Positions 18,401 to 27,346 of a stretch of 64,000 nucleotides of DNA are shown one piece after another (the first letter of the stretch is position 1; each line of letters starts with the position of its first letter). Source of the DNA: Paucibacter_B soli (GTDB lineage Bacteria; Pseudomonadota; Gammaproteobacteria; Burkholderiales; Burkholderiaceae_C); the NCBI RefSeq assembly GCF_037482845.1, contig NZ_JBBHJW010000005.1, positions 124,001 to 188,000 of the forward strand, read 5' to 3'. The notes under the pieces are model-generated. The model was not told the DNA's origin, made no database searches, and saw only the letters and a program-made list of their open reading frames with translations. A program made the position numbers and the translations under genes.

Positions 18401-19448
18401 TCTGCAGGTCTACCAGACTCACGCCATCACCCCAGGTGCCGACCCACAGCGTGCCGGCCTCGTCCTGGAACAGCGCGGCGACGGCGTCGCCGCCCAGGCT
18501 GTTCGGCAGCGCCGGATGGTGGCGAAACCATTCGGCCGGCGGCGCGGCATCGCGCAGCCGCAGCAGGCCGGTGCTGCTGCCCAGCCAGACGGTTTTCTCA
18601 CCGTCCTGGCGCAAGGCGTACACCACGCCCAGCTTGGGCAGCAGGGCGGTATCGGCGTGCAGGCGTGGCGCGTTGCCGCCGAGCTCCCAGATCTGTGCGC
18701 CCGCATGCGTGCCGACCCAGAGACGCTGCCGGTGGTCCAGCAGCAGGCTGCGCACCGTGCCGCGCACGGCGTCGCCGCTGGCGGCGGCGGCATCCAGGCT
18801 TAGCAGCTCGCGGCCCTCGGCATCCAGGTGCCTGACCTGCGCGCCCTGGCCGACCCAGACACCGCCGCTGCCGTCGGGCAGCAGGGCGCGTGCGGTGGCG
18901 CTGGCGTCGCCGCCGACCCGCTCGGCGCGTCCGCTGCTGAGCTCGTAGCGCAGCAGGCCGCCCGCGGTGGCCAGCCAGAGGCGGCCGCTGCCATTCGGGG
19001 CCAGCGCAAACACGCGCCGCTGCTGAGCGCTCATCCAGGCAGGTAGCTCGTGGCGGCGGATGCGCTCGCTGCCCCAGTCCAGATGGTCGAGGCCGCGCGC
19101 CGTGCCCACCCACATGCCGCCCGCGCCATCCGCCAGCAGCGCCTGCACGAAGGCATGGCTGAGGCTGGCGGCCTGCTCGGGCTCGGAGCCAAACAGCTTC
19201 ATGCGCCGGCCGTCGTAGCGCGCCAGCCCGGCCACCGTGCCCAGCCACATGAAGCCGCGCGGGTCCTGCAGCAGCGCGGTCACCGAATCGTCCGGCAGGC
19301 CCTGCTCGCCGCGCAGATGCTGGAAACGCAGGGTCTGCATGGCCGCGCTCTGCGCCTCTGCGACGGCGGGGGCCAGCAGCAGGCCGGCCAGCAGGGCGAG
19401 CAGCCTCGTCAGCGCGTGCAAGCAGGAGGACAGGCGTGCCATGGCCAT
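15477..19448 (-). CDS. Two-component-regulator-propeller sensor histidine kinase
   Basis: 1323 residues. A signal sequence (about 1-32, ending PAVAEA) leads into a long periplasmic Reg_prop region of repeated motifs such as GLARYDGR, WVGT and LWIG (about 40-700). A Y_Y_Y domain (about 735-800) and one transmembrane helix (about 805-822) follow. Inside the cell there is a Gln-rich coiled coil, a GAF domain (about 900-1050), a HisKA box with VAGVAHELNTPIG (His near 1086) and an HATPase with DNGRG and GSGLGLH. The frame ends without a receiver domain. The start at 19448 gives the shortest signal peptide consistent with secretion. It meets the AraC gene tail to tail. Confidence 0.9.
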   Translation of the reverse strand: MAMARLSSCLHALTRLLALLAGLLLAPAVAEAQSAAMQTLRFQHLRGEQGLPDDSVTALLQDPRGFMWLGTVAGLARYDGRRMKLFGSEPEQAASLSHAFVQALLADGAGGMWVGTARGLDHLDWGSERIRRHELPAWMSAQQRRVFALAPNGSGRLWLATAGGLLRYELSSGRAERVGGDASATARALLPDGSGGVWVGQGAQVRHLDAEGRELLSLDAAAASGDAVRGTVRSLLLDHRQRLWVGTHAGAQIWELGGNAPRLHADTALLPKLGVVYALRQDGEKTVWLGSSTGLLRLRDAAPPAEWFRHHPALPNSLGGDAVAALFQDEAGTLWVGTWGDGVSLVDLQSQGFTSYRHLPDVADSLAQPGVMAIVPDGRAHAWVGTYGAGLNRLHLPSGHAERIAPSATGVARIKALLPEGAERLWIGGEEGLTRYDTRLQRHQRIALDHRTPGGASISSLLRDRQGEVWAGSAAGLYRIDATGRLRSYRATGSPGALAHDTVDCLLEDREGRLWIGTKGGLHRWRPESESFEQPLRPSAGIANPARLNIQALRQDSRGRIWVGTDLGLYELLEDGSGWTLASWRHTLGMPPGWINAIQDAVDGELWMSGQRGLVRLRPEQHMARLYPSHGGPFDGVFSFGAAARSEDGSLFFGAAALYVFKPELLRDNLAPPRVVLSDLLVFNRSLLASDTQAAAAPAESGSGSTPPSLQQLGIAGPLHEARTLRLSHREAMVSLEFAALSYYDHALNQYAWMLEGFDKEWIYGKPGEGVATYTNLDPGSYRLLVKAAGAGGVWSEGAFGLSVEVLPPWWGSRWFRALALALLLLGLALLHQLRLRSLQRARQLLEQQVQARTQQVVEQQQQLEREKRAVEVQHEAAERARRSITLLSEIGRELTASLDAKDICETLYRHVDKLMDASVFGVGLVDWDERLLRFDFVRQGGRAFKPYKRSLDAQEQHASQCALHARELIVRELGRDVRMLDERVRALGEAQQVELEDGMAPSPARSGLYVPMLLKGQVMGVISVLSSRPDAYRETDLDMLRNLGAYAAVALAKAEAYHHLELTREKLVEQEKLAALGALVAGVAHELNTPIGNALMMASTLRDSSRRFKQRLGDGGLRRSELDGYCEGINASAELLMKSLEGAATLVQSFKQLALDQRSDQRRSFDLQLVCTEVALTLQNFLRHDQHELQLDVPGGILLDSYPGPLGQVLSNLIVNAVLHGFEGRKGGHIRLAAELQGREQVLLSCSDNGRGIAPAHLKRIFEPFFTTRLGQGGSGLGLHISYNIVNSLLGGSITASTAPGAGACFELLLPLKAPQAQSFEI

Positions 19449-19549
19449 GTGCGTGGTGCCGCGGCTCGCCGCTGGCAGACTCCCTGGCGTGGCGTGAACA
19501 GGTCCTAGGTTACCGTAGACTGATCGCCTTTGGCGAAGGAAAACCACCC

Positions 19550-20185
19550 ATGCTGGGCATCCACGATCTGGGCCTGTTTATCATTTCCGGGCTGCTGCTC
19601 AACATCGCGCCGGGGCCGGACTCCGTCCTCATCATGGCGCGCAGCGCCAGCCAGGGCTGGCGTGCCGGATCGGCGGCGGCGCTGGGCGTAGGCGCTGGCA
19701 CCATCGTGCATATCCTGGCGGCGGCGCTGGGGCTCTCGGCCCTGCTTGCCACCTCGGCCACCGCCTTCGGCATCGTCAAGCTGCTGGGCGCGGCCTATCT
19801 GCTTTATGTGGGGGCCGGCATGCTGCTGGCGCGTGGCAAGCCGGCGGCTGCCGTCGAGGCGCCGCCGCCGGCGGCCCTGCCTTATCGCAAGATCTTTGCC
19901 CAGGGTTTCTGGACCAATCTGCTGAACCCCAAGGTGGCGCTGTTCTTCCTCGCCTTTGTGCCGCAGTTCATAGACCCGGCGGCCGAGCACAAGGCGCTGG
20001 CCTTCATCGTGCTGGGTGCGATCTTCGATTTCAACGGCATGCTGTGGTGCCACTTCCTGGCCTGGAGCACCGCCATGGCGAGCCGGCGCGTACGCCTGGC
20101 TGGCCGCTCGGCGGCCTGGCTGAACCGCGCCATCGGCGCGATGTTCGTGGGCTTCGGGCTGCGGCTGGCGTTTGCCGATCGCTAG
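19550..20185 (+). CDS. LysE/RhtB-family amino-acid exporter
   Basis: 211 residues with six predicted membrane helices. The family signature is NIAPGPDSVLIMARS near the N-terminus, and GFWTNLLNPKVALFFLAFVPQF is the conserved middle motif. Members export amino acids or related metabolites such as homoserine and threonine. The ATG at 19550 follows GAAGGA by seven bases. The gene overlaps the convergent SulP gene by 4 bp and diverges from the histidine kinase gene. The substrate is unknown. Confidence 0.92.
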   Translation: MLGIHDLGLFIISGLLLNIAPGPDSVLIMARSASQGWRAGSAAALGVGAGTIVHILAAALGLSALLATSATAFGIVKLLGAAYLLYVGAGMLLARGKPAAAVEAPPPAALPYRKIFAQGFWTNLLNPKVALFFLAFVPQFIDPAAEHKALAFIVLGAIFDFNGMLWCHFLAWSTAMASRRVRLAGRSAAWLNRAIGAMFVGFGLRLAFADR

Positions 20186-21852
20186 GGGCTCACCCAATCG
20201 GGCGACTGGCCCAGACCCTCCACCATGCCCTGGTGGTGGCTCAGATAGAGCCGGCCCTTGAACCAGCGCTGCCAGTCGCTCGCCTTCAGGCGGTCCAGCA
20301 CCGGGCCCTTGACCTCGCTGAGATCCAGGCGCACATGCTGGCGCGCCAGCGCATCGTGCAGCTCGCGCAGCGCCTCCAGGCCGCTGAAATCGATGCCGTT
20401 CACCGGCGACATCAGCAGCACCACCCGCCTGGCCTCGGGATGCTGGTCCAGATGGCCCTGCACCACGTCGCTGAGATTGCGCACATTCGTGAACAGCAGG
20501 CTTTCGTCGATGCGCAGGCCCAGCACGCCGGGCTGGCATTCGACCTGGTAGCGGCCCACATTGCGGTAATGCTCGGTGCCCGGCACGCGGCCGATCAGCG
20601 CCACATGCGGGCGCGCGGTGCGCTGCAGCAGCAGGGCGATGGCGCCCAGCACGCCCAGGCCCAGCGCCGGCGTGATGCCCCAGCACAGCACCAGCAGGCT
20701 GACGCCCAGCATCAGCAGGCACTCGGGCCTGTCATAGCGCCAGGCCTGCGCGTACGGGCCCAGCTTGAGCCCAGAGAGCACCGCCACCATGATGGTGGCC
20801 GCCAGCACCGACTTGGGCAGCCAGGCCAGCGCGGGCGCCAGCAGCAGCATGGCCATGGCCATGAAGAGGGCCACCAGCACCCCGGCCATGCGGGTGCGCG
20901 CGCCGGCATCGCTCATCAGCACACTGCGCGAGAAGCTCGCCGCCACCGGCATGCCGCCAGTCAGCGCGGCGGCCAGGTTGGCGGCCGCCAGACCCATCAG
21001 CTCACGCCGTGGCGTGACGCGTTGGGCATGGCGCCGCGCCAGCGATTCCGCCACCACCAGACTGCTGACATAGCCCACCAGGGCGATCACCGCCGCGCCC
21101 GGCAGCAGCGCCCACCAGAGCTCGGCCTGCAGGCGCGGCAGCGTGAACGGCATGTGCAGGGGCGGCAGCTGGCCCACCAGGCTGACGCCATGGCCGCCCG
21201 CATCGCTGCGCCAGGCCAGCGCCATTGCCGCCAGCAGCAGGGCCAGCGGCGCCAGCCGCGCCAGCACCGGGCTCAGACCTTGCCGGGCCAGCACCAGCAG
21301 CGCCAGCGCGCCCAGGCCGAAGGCGGCGGTGAGCGGCCTGGCGATCCAGCCGCTGGCGGCGGCGCTTTGCACAATGGTCGGCAGGTCGAAGCCCTGGGCC
21401 GGGCTGCCCAGCAGCACCGGCAATTGGCTGGCGGCAATCGTGAGGGTGGCGCCGGTCTCGAAGCCGTGCAGCACCGGCACGCTCAGCAGCGCGGCCAGGG
21501 CGTCCAGGCGCAGCGCCGCGGCCAGGGCCAGGATCAGGCCGATCTCGGTCGCCAGCACCAGGGCCGCCTCGCCGGGGCTCACGCCCGCTGGGGCCAGGCC
21601 CAGGGTCTGCGCGATCATCAGCGCCAGCACCGCCACCGGACCCACCGCCAGAAAGGGGCTTGAGCCGAAGGCGGCATAGAACAGCAGCGGCAGCAGACTG
21701 GCATACAGGCCCACCTGGGCGGGCAGGCCGGCCAGCATGGCATAGGCCAGGCTTTGCGGGATCAGCAGTACGCTCACCACCAGCGCGGCGAGCAGATCGT
21801 CCTTGAGAAGGTGCTGGCCGTAGCTGCGCCAGTGGGGCGGGAGGAGGGGCAT
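20182..21852 (-). CDS. SulP (SLC26)-family anion transporter with STAS domain
   Basis: 556 residues. The membrane part has about 12-14 helices and starts with LLIPQSLAYAMLAGLPAQVGLYAS, the SulP signature. The cytoplasmic STAS domain (about 430-545) has SPVNGIDFSGLEALRELH. Members move sulfate, bicarbonate or dicarboxylates. No carbonic anhydrase, sulfate-reduction or bicarbonate-related gene is adjacent, so substrate cannot be inferred. It overlaps the LysE gene by 4 bp at the 3' end. Confidence 0.93.
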   Translation of the reverse strand: MPLLPPHWRSYGQHLLKDDLLAALVVSVLLIPQSLAYAMLAGLPAQVGLYASLLPLLFYAAFGSSPFLAVGPVAVLALMIAQTLGLAPAGVSPGEAALVLATEIGLILALAAALRLDALAALLSVPVLHGFETGATLTIAASQLPVLLGSPAQGFDLPTIVQSAAASGWIARPLTAAFGLGALALLVLARQGLSPVLARLAPLALLLAAMALAWRSDAGGHGVSLVGQLPPLHMPFTLPRLQAELWWALLPGAAVIALVGYVSSLVVAESLARRHAQRVTPRRELMGLAAANLAAALTGGMPVAASFSRSVLMSDAGARTRMAGVLVALFMAMAMLLLAPALAWLPKSVLAATIMVAVLSGLKLGPYAQAWRYDRPECLLMLGVSLLVLCWGITPALGLGVLGAIALLLQRTARPHVALIGRVPGTEHYRNVGRYQVECQPGVLGLRIDESLLFTNVRNLSDVVQGHLDQHPEARRVVLLMSPVNGIDFSGLEALRELHDALARQHVRLDLSEVKGPVLDRLKASDWQRWFKGRLYLSHHQGMVEGLGQSPDWVSP

Positions 21853-21886
21853 GCGGCGCGAGTATAGGCAGCGCTTGTGCGCCGCC

Positions 21887-22879
21887 TCAATCGACCTTGG
21901 CGCCCGAAGTCTTCACCACCCTGGCCCATTTGGCGCTCTCGCTGGCAATCAGGGCGGCGAACTCGGCGCTCGTGTTGCCGCTGGCGAGCGCGCCCTGCGC
22001 AGCCATGCGTTCCCTGATGGCCGGATTGGCGAGCGACCTGGCCACCTCGCGCTGCAGCCGCGCCACCTGGTCGGCAGGCATGCTGGAAGGCGCGAGCAGG
22101 CCGAACCAGGAGCTGGCCTCATAACCTTTCAGCAAGGCGCCGCCGGCCTCGGCGATGGTGGGCAGCTCGGGCACCGCCTCGCTGCGCTGCGCGCTGGTGA
22201 CGGCCAGGGCCTTGAGCTTGCCGGCCTTGATGTGCGGCAGCGCCGAGGGCAGGTTGTCGAACATCAGGTCGGTGTTGCCGGCCATCAGGTCCATCAGCGC
22301 CGGCCCGGAACCACGGTAGGGGAAGTGCAGCATGAAGCTGCCGGTCATGCTCTTGAACAGCTCGCCGGCCAGGTGGATGGAGGTGCCGTTGCCGCTCGAC
22401 GCCATGTTCAGCCGGCCGGGGTTGGCGCGCGCCACCCGCACCAGATCGGCCACCGAGTTGATGCCGTAATGCTGCGCACGCGCCGGGTTCAGCACCAGCA
22501 CATTGGGCACCGCCGCCACCAGGGTGATGGGCGAGAAGTCCTTCACCGGGTCGTAGGGCAGCTTGGGGTAGAGCGACTGGTTGATCGCATGCGTGCCCAC
22601 CGTGCCCATCAGCAGGGTATGGCCGTCGCTGGACTTGGCGACCTCGGCGGCACCCAGGTTGCCGCCCGCGCCGGGCCGGTTTTCCACCAGCACCGGCTGG
22701 CCCAGCGCCTTCTGCAGCTCGGGCGCGATGGCGCGTGCCAGCAGGTCGGTGGTGCCGCCGGGTGCGAAGGGCACGACGATGCGCAGCGGCCGGTTCGGCC
22801 AGGGGGCTTGTGCCAGCGACCAGGGGCTGATGCTCAGGGCGGCCAGGCCCAGCAGTTCACGGCGCGTCGGCTTGCTCAT
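21887..22879 (-). CDS. Bug-family tripartite tricarboxylate transporter substrate-binding protein
   Basis: 330 residues. The N-terminus has a Tat-like twin-arginine signal (PTRRELLGLAAL). The binding-protein signatures are RPLRIVVPFAPGGTTDLLAR, VLVENRPGAGGNLGAA and HFPYRGSGPALMDLMAGNTD. Bug proteins bind carboxylates or aromatic acids in the periplasm and are greatly expanded in Burkholderiales. No TctA/TctB permease is adjacent, which is usual for orphan members. The ATG at 22879 is used. An in-frame GTG 6 bp upstream is an alternative. Confidence 0.93.
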   Translation of the reverse strand: MSKPTRRELLGLAALSISPWSLAQAPWPNRPLRIVVPFAPGGTTDLLARAIAPELQKALGQPVLVENRPGAGGNLGAAEVAKSSDGHTLLMGTVGTHAINQSLYPKLPYDPVKDFSPITLVAAVPNVLVLNPARAQHYGINSVADLVRVARANPGRLNMASSGNGTSIHLAGELFKSMTGSFMLHFPYRGSGPALMDLMAGNTDLMFDNLPSALPHIKAGKLKALAVTSAQRSEAVPELPTIAEAGGALLKGYEASSWFGLLAPSSMPADQVARLQREVARSLANPAIRERMAAQGALASGNTSAEFAALIASESAKWARVVKTSGAKVD

Positions 22880-22927
22880 GCGCACCAGTATCTGGCGCGG
22901 TCTCGCCGCCGCGCCCTGGGGCTTCCA

Positions 22928-24976
22928 CTATGAAAACTGTGAATGCTGGGTGGAGTTCTGCCAGCGCGGCGGCCCTGCCACCTGCTGCAGGCTGACGCGT
23001 TCGGACGAGCAGGCGGCGTCGAAGTCGGCCTCGATCTGCAGCAGCGCGTCGCTGTCCTGCGCCAGCACGGTGACGATGCCGACCGCGCGGTTGCGGCCCT
23101 GCGACTTGGCGGTGTAGAGCGCCATGTCGGCCCAGTTCACCGCCTGCTCCCAGTGCAGCTTGAGCCTGGAGGGCGGCAGCGGGAAATGCGCATAGCCGAT
23201 CGACACGCTCACCTGCAGCGGGCCGCTCTCGATCTGCACCGGCGTGCTGCCCACGCCGAACAGGATGCGTTCGGCCAGCTGCGGCAGCTGGCTTTGCGGC
23301 ACACCGGGCGCGAACACCAGGAATTCCTCACCGCCCCAACGCACCACCAGGTCTTCGTTGCGCACCGCCTGGGTGATGCGTTTGGCCACCTCGCAGATCA
23401 CGATGTCGCCCGCGGCATGGCCATGGCGGTCGTTGACATGCTTGAAGTGGTCGATGTCGACCATCAGCAGGGCGCCCTCGAAGCAATCGGCCTCCTGCTG
23501 CGCCATCACGCCCAGGAAGTGGCGCCGATTCGCCAGCTCGGTGAGCGGGTCGCGCTCGCTCTGGATGCGCAGCAGCGCCTGCTTGGCCTTGAGCCTGCGG
23601 TTGGCATCGCGCACGCGCAGCAGCATCCAGCCCACCAGCAGCATCGACAGGCCCAGCAGCACCGCCAGCGCCACGCCTACCTGGCTGGCGCGCTGGCGGT
23701 TGACGAGCTGCTGCTCCTTGACGGCGTTCTCGCGAGCCAGCAGCTGCAGGTCGCGCTGCTTGCCCTCGCTGTCGTACTTCAGGCGCAGCTGCTGCAGCGA
23801 GGCCTCGCGGTTGCGTGCCGCCACCTCGGCGCTGAGCTGGCGCTCCTCGTGGTAGAGACGGATGGCCTCCTTGGCCTGGCCGGCGTCGGCGAAGGCCTGG
23901 CCCAGCTCGCGCAGCTCGGCGACGCGCTGCGCGCCTTCGGTCTGGCTCTGGCGCAGCACGTCCACGCGCGCGATCTCCTGCCGGGCGGCGTCGAACTGCT
24001 TGAGCAGCACCAGCGCCACCGAGAGGTTGTGGCGCAGCGTGCGTTCAAAGCGCAGGTCGCGGAAGCGCGTGATCACCGGCAGCGCCAGCCTGGCCATCGC
24101 CACGGCCTTGGCGGGCTCGCCCTGGTGCATATAGGAGTCGACCAGATTGCCCTGCACCTGCGCCACGTCGCGCGTGGCATCGGCCTCGGTGGCATAGCGC
24201 AAGGCCTCTTCCAGCAGCTTGAGCTGCACGGCGGGCTCGTGCCGGCGCGCCGCCAGCGCGGCTTCGTAGATCTTCACCCTGGCCATGGCCTCGGCATCGC
24301 CCTGCGCGGTCTGCAGCGCCAGCGCGATGTGCTTGTTCATCGCCTCGGGCTGGCCTTGCAGCTGGTTCAGCAGGGCCAGGTCGCCCAGGCTGAACACCGT
24401 CATCAGCTTGTCGTGTCCGGCCTGGACCAAGGCCAGCGCGAAGCTGTTGCTGGTGTTGGCGAAGGCGAGTTCGCCACGGTTGGTCTGGTGGCGCTGCAGG
24501 ATGCGCAATGCCGCCCAGCTGGCGCGGAAATCGCACATGCCGCTGGCCACGCTTTCGGCCGGCTGGCTGCGCGAGCAGCCGCGCTCCAGACCCTGCAGGC
24601 TTTGCTGCGCCAGCTCGCCGGCCAGGTCGCTCTGTGCGCCTTGCTCGGCGATCTCGGCGCGCAGCAGCTTGGCATGGTCTTCGGAGCGGCGCGCCAGCTT
24701 CTCGGCCAGCTCCTGCGCCTGGCGGATCTCGCCGATGGCCAGCAGCAAGCGCGCACGCGCCAGTTCGAACTGCCAATGGCCGGACTCGGCGCCACCGCCA
24801 TGCTTCTCCTTCTGCAGGCGCTCCAGCACCTGCAGGCCGGCCTCGGGATGGTTGGCGGCCAGGCGCGCCACCGGCGCCAGCCGGGTGTCGAGTTCGGCAT
24901 CGAAGGACTGGGCCTGGGCGCATGCGCACCAGGTCAGTGCAAGCGCCAGGCATGCGGCGCTGCCCGGCCGAGTCAT
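22928..24976 (-). CDS. TPR-containing diguanylate cyclase (downstream copy)
   Basis: 682 residues. A signal peptide (about 1-22, ending ACAQA) leads to a periplasmic tetratricopeptide-like helical region (about 30-400). A coiled coil and one membrane helix (about 430-455) follow, then a C-terminal GGDEF domain (about 470-640). The active site is WGGEEF, and the product-inhibition I-site RxxD is present as RNED five residues before it, so the enzyme should make c-di-GMP and be feedback controlled. The start overlaps the stop of the upstream paralogue (ATGA) and has a very strong ribosome site (GAGGAGG). The two are one transcription unit. Confidence 0.9.
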   Translation of the reverse strand: MTRPGSAACLALALTWCACAQAQSFDAELDTRLAPVARLAANHPEAGLQVLERLQKEKHGGGAESGHWQFELARARLLLAIGEIRQAQELAEKLARRSEDHAKLLRAEIAEQGAQSDLAGELAQQSLQGLERGCSRSQPAESVASGMCDFRASWAALRILQRHQTNRGELAFANTSNSFALALVQAGHDKLMTVFSLGDLALLNQLQGQPEAMNKHIALALQTAQGDAEAMARVKIYEAALAARRHEPAVQLKLLEEALRYATEADATRDVAQVQGNLVDSYMHQGEPAKAVAMARLALPVITRFRDLRFERTLRHNLSVALVLLKQFDAARQEIARVDVLRQSQTEGAQRVAELRELGQAFADAGQAKEAIRLYHEERQLSAEVAARNREASLQQLRLKYDSEGKQRDLQLLARENAVKEQQLVNRQRASQVGVALAVLLGLSMLLVGWMLLRVRDANRRLKAKQALLRIQSERDPLTELANRRHFLGVMAQQEADCFEGALLMVDIDHFKHVNDRHGHAAGDIVICEVAKRITQAVRNEDLVVRWGGEEFLVFAPGVPQSQLPQLAERILFGVGSTPVQIESGPLQVSVSIGYAHFPLPPSRLKLHWEQAVNWADMALYTAKSQGRNRAVGIVTVLAQDSDALLQIEADFDAACSSERVSLQQVAGPPRWQNSTQHSQFS

Positions 24977-27078
24977 GCCGCCTCCTCGGCCTGCGGCCCC
25001 TGCAGGCTGCAGAGCTGGACCCGGCCCTCGTGCCAGGCCGCCTCCATGCGGCCGGCCAGGTCCTGCAGGCTGTCTTCGTCGGAGGCTTCCATGCTTTCGA
25101 TGCCATAGGCCCGGTTGCGGCCATGCGCCTTGGCCATGTACATGACGGTGTCCACCAGGTCGATGGCGCGCTCCCAGTTGACCGCCAGGTTGTGCGGCGC
25201 GAGCGGGAAGCTGGCGAAGCCGATCGAGGCCGTCACGGCGATGGCCTGACTGCCATGTTGCACGGCCTGCTGGCCGATCTGGTCCAGCAGGCGCTGCGCC
25301 AGCAGGCGGGCGTCGTCGGCGGCGCGCGAGGCCACCACGATGAGGAACTCCTCGCCGCCCCAGCGCACCACCAGGTCCTGTTCGCGCAGCGTCTGGCGCA
25401 GGCGCCGTGCCACCTCGATCAGCACCGAGTCGCCGGCCGCATGGCCATGCACGTCGTTGACGCGCTTGAAGTGGTCGATGTCGATCAGGAACACCGTGCC
25501 CGAGAGCCTGCCCTGGTCGGCCAGCAGCTTGATGGCGGCCTGGAAATGGCGTCGGTTCGCCAGCCCGGTGAGCGGGTCGCGCTCGCTCTGGATGCGCAGC
25601 GATTCGTTGGTGTTCTTGAGGGCCTGGTTGGTCTTGCGCACGCGGCGGTAGGCCAGGCTCAGCAGCGCCGCCGAGACCAGCACGCAGCCGCCCAGCGCGC
25701 CCCACAGCTTGAGCTGCAGGTCGCGCGCCGTGATCTGCTCTTCCTTGAGGCTGTTGTCGTGGTTGAGCAGGGCAATTTCCTTGGCGCGCTGCTCGTCGTC
25801 GTAGCGCGCCTGCGCTTCCAGCACGGCCTTGCGGTTCTCTTCGCGCAGCACCAGATCGGAGAGCCGGCGCGCCTGGTGGTAGGCATGGACGGCGCCGCTG
25901 AGGTCGCCAAAACGCTCCAGATAGCCACCCAGCTCCAGCCAGCCGTCGGCCGCATAGGTGCTGGCCTCGCGCTGCTCGTCCATTGCAATCGCCTGCATGA
26001 CCTCGCGCTTGCCCTCGTCCAGCCGGTGCAGACCGATCTTGGCAATGCCGGCGTTGTGGCGCGCCAGCGTCTCGGCGGCCACGTCCTGGGTCTTCGCGGC
26101 CAGCGCCAGGCTTTCCTGCGCCAGCTGCAAGGCCTTGGCATAGTTGCCGCGCCTGAGGTGGTAGTCGGCCGAGTTGCCCAGCGCCAGCGATACCAGCGTG
26201 TCGGACTTCATCTCGCGTGCCGCCGCCAACGCCTGCGCGTTGGCCTCCGTGGCAATGCGGCCGTCGCCCTGTTCGGAGTAGACGATGAAGCGCGAGGTGT
26301 AGACCGAATTCAGCGTCACCGGGTCGGGATCCAGCTGGGCCTCGGCGAGCGCCTGTGCATCGGTGGCGGCGGCGCGCTCCTGTTGCTGGGCGCGGAAGTA
26401 GGCGAAGGCCAGATTGCCCAGCGAAATCGCGCGACGCCAGTGCGAGTCCATGCGCTCGGCCAGCTTGAGCGCCGCCAGCCCGCCGTTGATGGCCTCGTCC
26501 ATCTCGCCGCGGTCACCCATTACCTTGGACAGGCGCAGCTGGGCACGCCACAGCAGGCCGGCCTCGACCGGGCCGGGCCGGTAGGCGGCCAGGCCCGCGA
26601 GGGCCTGGCTGGCCGCGGCCAGCTCGCCGTTCTTGGCAAACCGGGTGGCGCGGGCGAGCTTGGCGGCCAGTTGCGCGGCTGGGCGCAGCGCCTCCTTGGG
26701 CCATTGCTCCAGCTCCTGCAGGATCTGGTCAAGCCCGCTGCGCTCACCCAGATTGGCCAGCAGGGTAGCACGCAGGCTGAGCGCCTCCAGGCGTTCGGCG
26801 CTACCGGCTGGCAATTGCTCCAGCAGGCTCTGCAGGGCCTGGGCATCCTGCTTGGGCAGGGCGATGTCGCGCCGCTCGATCTGTTCCAGTGCCGCCCAGC
26901 TGGCGCTGCTGCCGCGCAGCTGGCCGGCCGCCACCGGGGGGCTTGCCGTGACGGGCGCGGCCGGTGGCTGGCAGGCCGGCAGGCCCAGCGTCAGGCCCAG
27001 ACTCAGCGCCAGGCGCAGGCAAGCAGCACCTGCACCGGGTGCACGAGCTCCTGCGTCAGCCAAGAAAGCCTTGCTCAT
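24973..27078 (-). CDS. TPR-containing diguanylate cyclase (upstream copy)
   Basis: 701 residues with the same plan as its downstream neighbour: N-terminal export signal, TPR-like periplasmic region (about 45-440), coiled coil, one membrane helix (about 455-475) and GGDEF domain. It has WGGEEF and an I-site RxxD (REQD), so it should be an active, inhibited cyclase. The signal ends LGLPACQPP, a weak lipobox-like site. I chose the start at 27078 (MSKAFLADAG). Longer readings lack ribosome sites. The two paralogues share sequence throughout, most clearly around SERDPLT and NRRHF, indicating an old tandem duplication with divergent sensing halves. Confidence 0.88.
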   Translation of the reverse strand: MSKAFLADAGARAPGAGAACLRLALSLGLTLGLPACQPPAAPVTASPPVAAGQLRGSSASWAALEQIERRDIALPKQDAQALQSLLEQLPAGSAERLEALSLRATLLANLGERSGLDQILQELEQWPKEALRPAAQLAAKLARATRFAKNGELAAASQALAGLAAYRPGPVEAGLLWRAQLRLSKVMGDRGEMDEAINGGLAALKLAERMDSHWRRAISLGNLAFAYFRAQQQERAAATDAQALAEAQLDPDPVTLNSVYTSRFIVYSEQGDGRIATEANAQALAAAREMKSDTLVSLALGNSADYHLRRGNYAKALQLAQESLALAAKTQDVAAETLARHNAGIAKIGLHRLDEGKREVMQAIAMDEQREASTYAADGWLELGGYLERFGDLSGAVHAYHQARRLSDLVLREENRKAVLEAQARYDDEQRAKEIALLNHDNSLKEEQITARDLQLKLWGALGGCVLVSAALLSLAYRRVRKTNQALKNTNESLRIQSERDPLTGLANRRHFQAAIKLLADQGRLSGTVFLIDIDHFKRVNDVHGHAAGDSVLIEVARRLRQTLREQDLVVRWGGEEFLIVVASRAADDARLLAQRLLDQIGQQAVQHGSQAIAVTASIGFASFPLAPHNLAVNWERAIDLVDTVMYMAKAHGRNRAYGIESMEASDEDSLQDLAGRMEAAWHEGRVQLCSLQGPQAEEAA

Positions 27079-27317
27079 CCTCTGCCCTATCGACGCACGG
27101 CGTGGCATTTCGAATGCCGCGACCCGCCATGCGTTCTCCTCTGCATGCCCGGCGCAGTGTAGTGAAGCCACCGGGCGCGACGCCTAGGGAAGTTCAGCAT
27201 ATCCCGACAGCTGGCCGGCACTCCTGTGCAATATGTCGTCAGATGGCGGGCCGCCACGCCATGGTGGGCGCCAGGCGCTACGGCGCCACGACGGCGAAGA
27301 ACGCCAGCAGGTTTAGC
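27079..27317. other. Divergent intergenic region
   Basis: Most of the 306-bp gap between the diguanylate cyclase pair and the TetR operon. It is less GC-rich near its right end, where the TetR promoter and operator lie. I see no gene, RNA or strong repeat in this left part. It should also hold the promoter of the minus-strand cyclase pair, but no clear consensus is visible. Confidence 0.5.
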
Positions 27318-27346
27318 TTGCAAACCCTGTGTTGTATACGTACTAT
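27318..27346 (+). promoter_or_regulatory. Candidate sigma-70 promoter of the TetR operon
   Basis: TTGCAA (27318-27323) and TACTAT (27341-27346) are separated by exactly 17 bp. The predicted start of transcription near 27353 falls inside the inverted repeat next to it, as expected for an autoregulated promoter. Confidence 0.5.
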
